Of a stretch of 37,364 nt of DNA, positions 35,935 to 37,364 are shown piece by piece. Made by a program: the position numbers and the translations under genes. This stretch comes from Actinomycetes bacterium. GTDB lineage: Bacteria; Actinomycetota; Acidimicrobiia; Acidimicrobiales; Acidimicrobiaceae. The stretch covers positions 1 to 37,364 of the forward strand of contig JAKAQL010000017.1 in assembly GCA_021822605.1 (NCBI GenBank). The letters are read 5' to 3'. Under the pieces are notes generated by a model. The model was not told where the DNA came from. It searched no databases and saw only the letters and a list, made by a program, of their open reading frames with translations. The first letter of the stretch is position 1. Each line of letters opens with the position of its first letter.

Positions 35935-36355
35935 GTGAGTGGATCACAGGTCAAGCTGCACGATGGTGCGTAGGAGCTTCGGGTATCGCTAGGCAATGAC
36001 TCGGTCCCCGACAAGCTGTGCCAGCTCACCGCCGAGCGCCTTGGCGACTTGTGCGGCTCCATGAAGGACGACGGCTAATCGCCCAAGAATACCCGGAATC
36101 ACCTCGCGATGATCTCCTCTGCATTGCGCCAGGAGTCCGGCGGGGTTAGCCCAAGGCCAACTTGGGAGAACGAGTCATGCCGCTACGGTTCACTCAACGC
36201 CGACTGCACGCTCCGTCGGTTGACATCGTGCGGGAGGTATTGAAGAGACCGAGCGGCCGGACCCGAAGTTAACACCGCACTTCATGCTCGCCGCCCTGAT
36301 CCGGATGCATCGTCGCGAGTTGTGCGCCCTCCGTTGGAACGACACGGACTGGAGG
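35935..36355 (+). pseudogene. Decayed tyrosine recombinase (phage/element integrase) downstream of tRNA-fMet
   Basis: Reading from GTG 35935 in one frame gives integrase-like pieces interrupted by stops: an N-terminal arm-binding segment (KLHDGA, stop TAG 35971-35973 where a Trp is expected, then ELRVSLGND), the core-binding segment (LTAERLGDLCGSMKDDG, stop TAA 36076-36078, SPKNTRNHLAMISSALRQ), then CRYGSLNAD, which matches the AVRYGWLNAN pattern of such enzymes after a changed stretch. The frame then shifts by one, and the catalytic-domain start follows at 36284 ([17 protein letters not shown], the box I arginine region). Everything after about 36350 is missing, including the H-x-x-R and Tyr boxes. 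At least two nonsense codons, one frameshift and a 3' truncation make it inactive. Confidence 0.8.
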
Positions 36356-37350
36356 TCGGAGCACGACGTCTGCTCCATGCTGAGGTCGTTCGAGGAATGC
36401 ACCAGGCGACGACCGACGTTACGGCAGCCGAGGTGCTCAACAACATCGACGCCATGGTCTTTGTGGTCGAGAGCATCGATGCTGGTGATGCCATCACCGT
36501 GGACATCCTCCTCGACATGCACCGTCGTCTCCTTGCTGGCACGCGGCTTGAACAGTACGGAGGTATCGCCAGAGACCAACAAAATTGGATTGGTGGTAGC
36601 GCCTACAACCCGTGCGCTGCCGCCTTCGTCCCCCCACCCCCTGAATTTGTCAACGAACTTCTTGAAGACCTGTGCGCGTTCTGCTGCACGGACGATCTCC
36701 CGCCTATTGCGCAGGCTGCCATCGCCCATGCCCAGTTTGAGACGATCCACCCGTTCGTGGACGGCAACGGAAGAACCGGTCGAGCTCTGATCCATCTCAT
36801 CCTTCGACGTCGGGGGCTCGCCCTCCGAACGCTTCCTCCTGTGTCTCTGGTCCTCGCTACGTGGGCAAGCGATTACATCGACGGGTTGACCATGTTCCGC
36901 TACGTCGGATCACCAACCTCACCTGTCGCCATCGACGGGCTCAACACATGGATCGGCCGATTCGCAAGTGCTTGCACGAGGGCCGTCGCTGACGCCAGCA
37001 CGTACGAACGACGAGCGACCGAGCTAGAGGTGGAGTGGCGGCAGCGACTGGGGCCTGTCCGTCTTCACTCCGGAACGGACATTCTCCTCCGGGTGCTTCC
37101 CGGTGCGCCGATCCTGACTGCGGACAGTGCCGCCACGCTCCTCGGACGTACCTACAAACCAGCAGCGGCAGCGATCCAACGTCTCGTCGATGCCGGGATT
37201 CTCCGACAGGTGAACATCGGGCGGCGCAATAAGGCATTCGAGGCACCAGAGGTCATCGCCGCCTTCACTGCACTGGAGCGCCAGCTCGCTAGTCCCGAGG
37301 GCGACACTCGCACAAGTCAGCCCATGCGTACTGTGCCTCGACGGAATTGA
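36322..37350 (+). CDS. Fic-domain protein, N-terminally truncated and joined to the integrase remnant
   Basis: The frame from GTG 36322 gives 342 residues, but the first ~8 come from integrase DNA; Fic-like sequence starts at about 36346 with [14 protein letters not shown]. The catalytic Fic loop is intact: [12 protein letters not shown] at residues 143-154, with His143 as base. Residues about 240-320 resemble a winged-helix C-terminal domain ([20 protein letters not shown], then [20 protein letters not shown]). Fic enzymes transfer AMP or other nucleotide parts to target proteins. The N-terminal Fic_N region and the (S/T)xxxE(G/N) inhibitory helix that normally precede GLxVGARR are missing, so it is either a pseudogene or, if translated, lacks its usual brake. 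No proper ribosome-binding site is visible. Confidence 0.72.
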   Translation: MRPPLERHGLEVGARRLLHAEVVRGMHQATTDVTAAEVLNNIDAMVFVVESIDAGDAITVDILLDMHRRLLAGTRLEQYGGIARDQQNWIGGSAYNPCAAAFVPPPPEFVNELLEDLCAFCCTDDLPPIAQAAIAHAQFETIHPFVDGNGRTGRALIHLILRRRGLALRTLPPVSLVLATWASDYIDGLTMFRYVGSPTSPVAIDGLNTWIGRFASACTRAVADASTYERRATELEVEWRQRLGPVRLHSGTDILLRVLPGAPILTADSAATLLGRTYKPAAAAIQRLVDAGILRQVNIGRRNKAFEAPEVIAAFTALERQLASPEGDTRTSQPMRTVPRRN

Positions 37351-37364
37351 TAGTTACTGCGTAG

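Noticed and set aside
36190-36795. Minus-strand open frame of about 200 residues opposite the Fic gene
   Set aside because: It is antisense to the conserved Fic catalytic core and shows no motifs.

Overview
The window looks like the chromosome of an actinobacterium, most plausibly an acidophilic member of the Acidimicrobiia (Ferrimicrobium/Acidimicrobium type). This placement is inferred from content: a WhiB regulator, a DUF2510 membrane protein, a UPF0182 giant membrane protein next to a PDZ/Lon-like protein (the arrangement of mycobacterial Rv3194c-Rv3193c), a MoxR/ChlI-like ATPase + VWA pair like Rv0958-Rv0959, frequent GTG starts, and a GC content that by eye is in the high fifties per cent. 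No rRNA, CRISPR array or complete insertion sequence was found.

Layout. 1-3.0 kb: the 5' end of a GDP-mannose 4,6-dehydratase gene (cut by the window edge), an enoyl-CoA hydratase/isomerase family gene, a divergent TetR regulator, a convergent glutamate formiminotransferase and a WhiB gene. 3.1-6.3 kb: two proteins of unknown function, a MarR regulator, and an MFS transporter with a clear intrinsic terminator. 6.5-12.5 kb, all on the minus strand: sucC-sucD-purN-purH-folD-metF, a tightly packed set joining succinyl-CoA synthetase to one-carbon/purine metabolism. 12.6-17.0 kb, minus strand: a B12-binding mutase subunit, small unknown genes, a DUF2510 protein and sdhA-sdhB without sdhC/D. 17.0-23.5 kb, plus strand: ATPase/VWA pair, aldose 1-epimerase, zwf, a 59-residue Cys-rich protein and a DUF488 protein. 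23.6-29.4 kb: valS (minus), divergent cysS, an acyl-CoA dehydrogenase and a convergent DCC-like protein. 29.4-35.7 kb, plus strand: a PDZ/Lon-like protein, a DivIVA-like protein with a phage MuF-like C-terminus, and UPF0182. 35.8-37.4 kb: initiator tRNA-Met, a decayed tyrosine integrase and an N-terminally truncated Fic gene, i.e. the scar of an integrated element.

How the genes connect: methylmalonyl-CoA mutase small subunit, SucCD and SdhAB would carry propionyl-CoA-derived carbon into the TCA cycle; ECH- and acyl-CoA-dehydrogenase-type genes supply acyl-CoA oxidation; formiminotransferase, FolD, MetF, PurN and PurH all exchange folate-bound one-carbon units. The most unusual items are the DivIVA/MuF fusion placed between two conserved envelope genes, the Lon-like domain lacking its catalytic lysine, and the tRNA-fMet/integrase-remnant/Fic junction. 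Of the stretches without a gene, 13000-13271 is the largest (about 270 bases) and I see nothing convincing in it.
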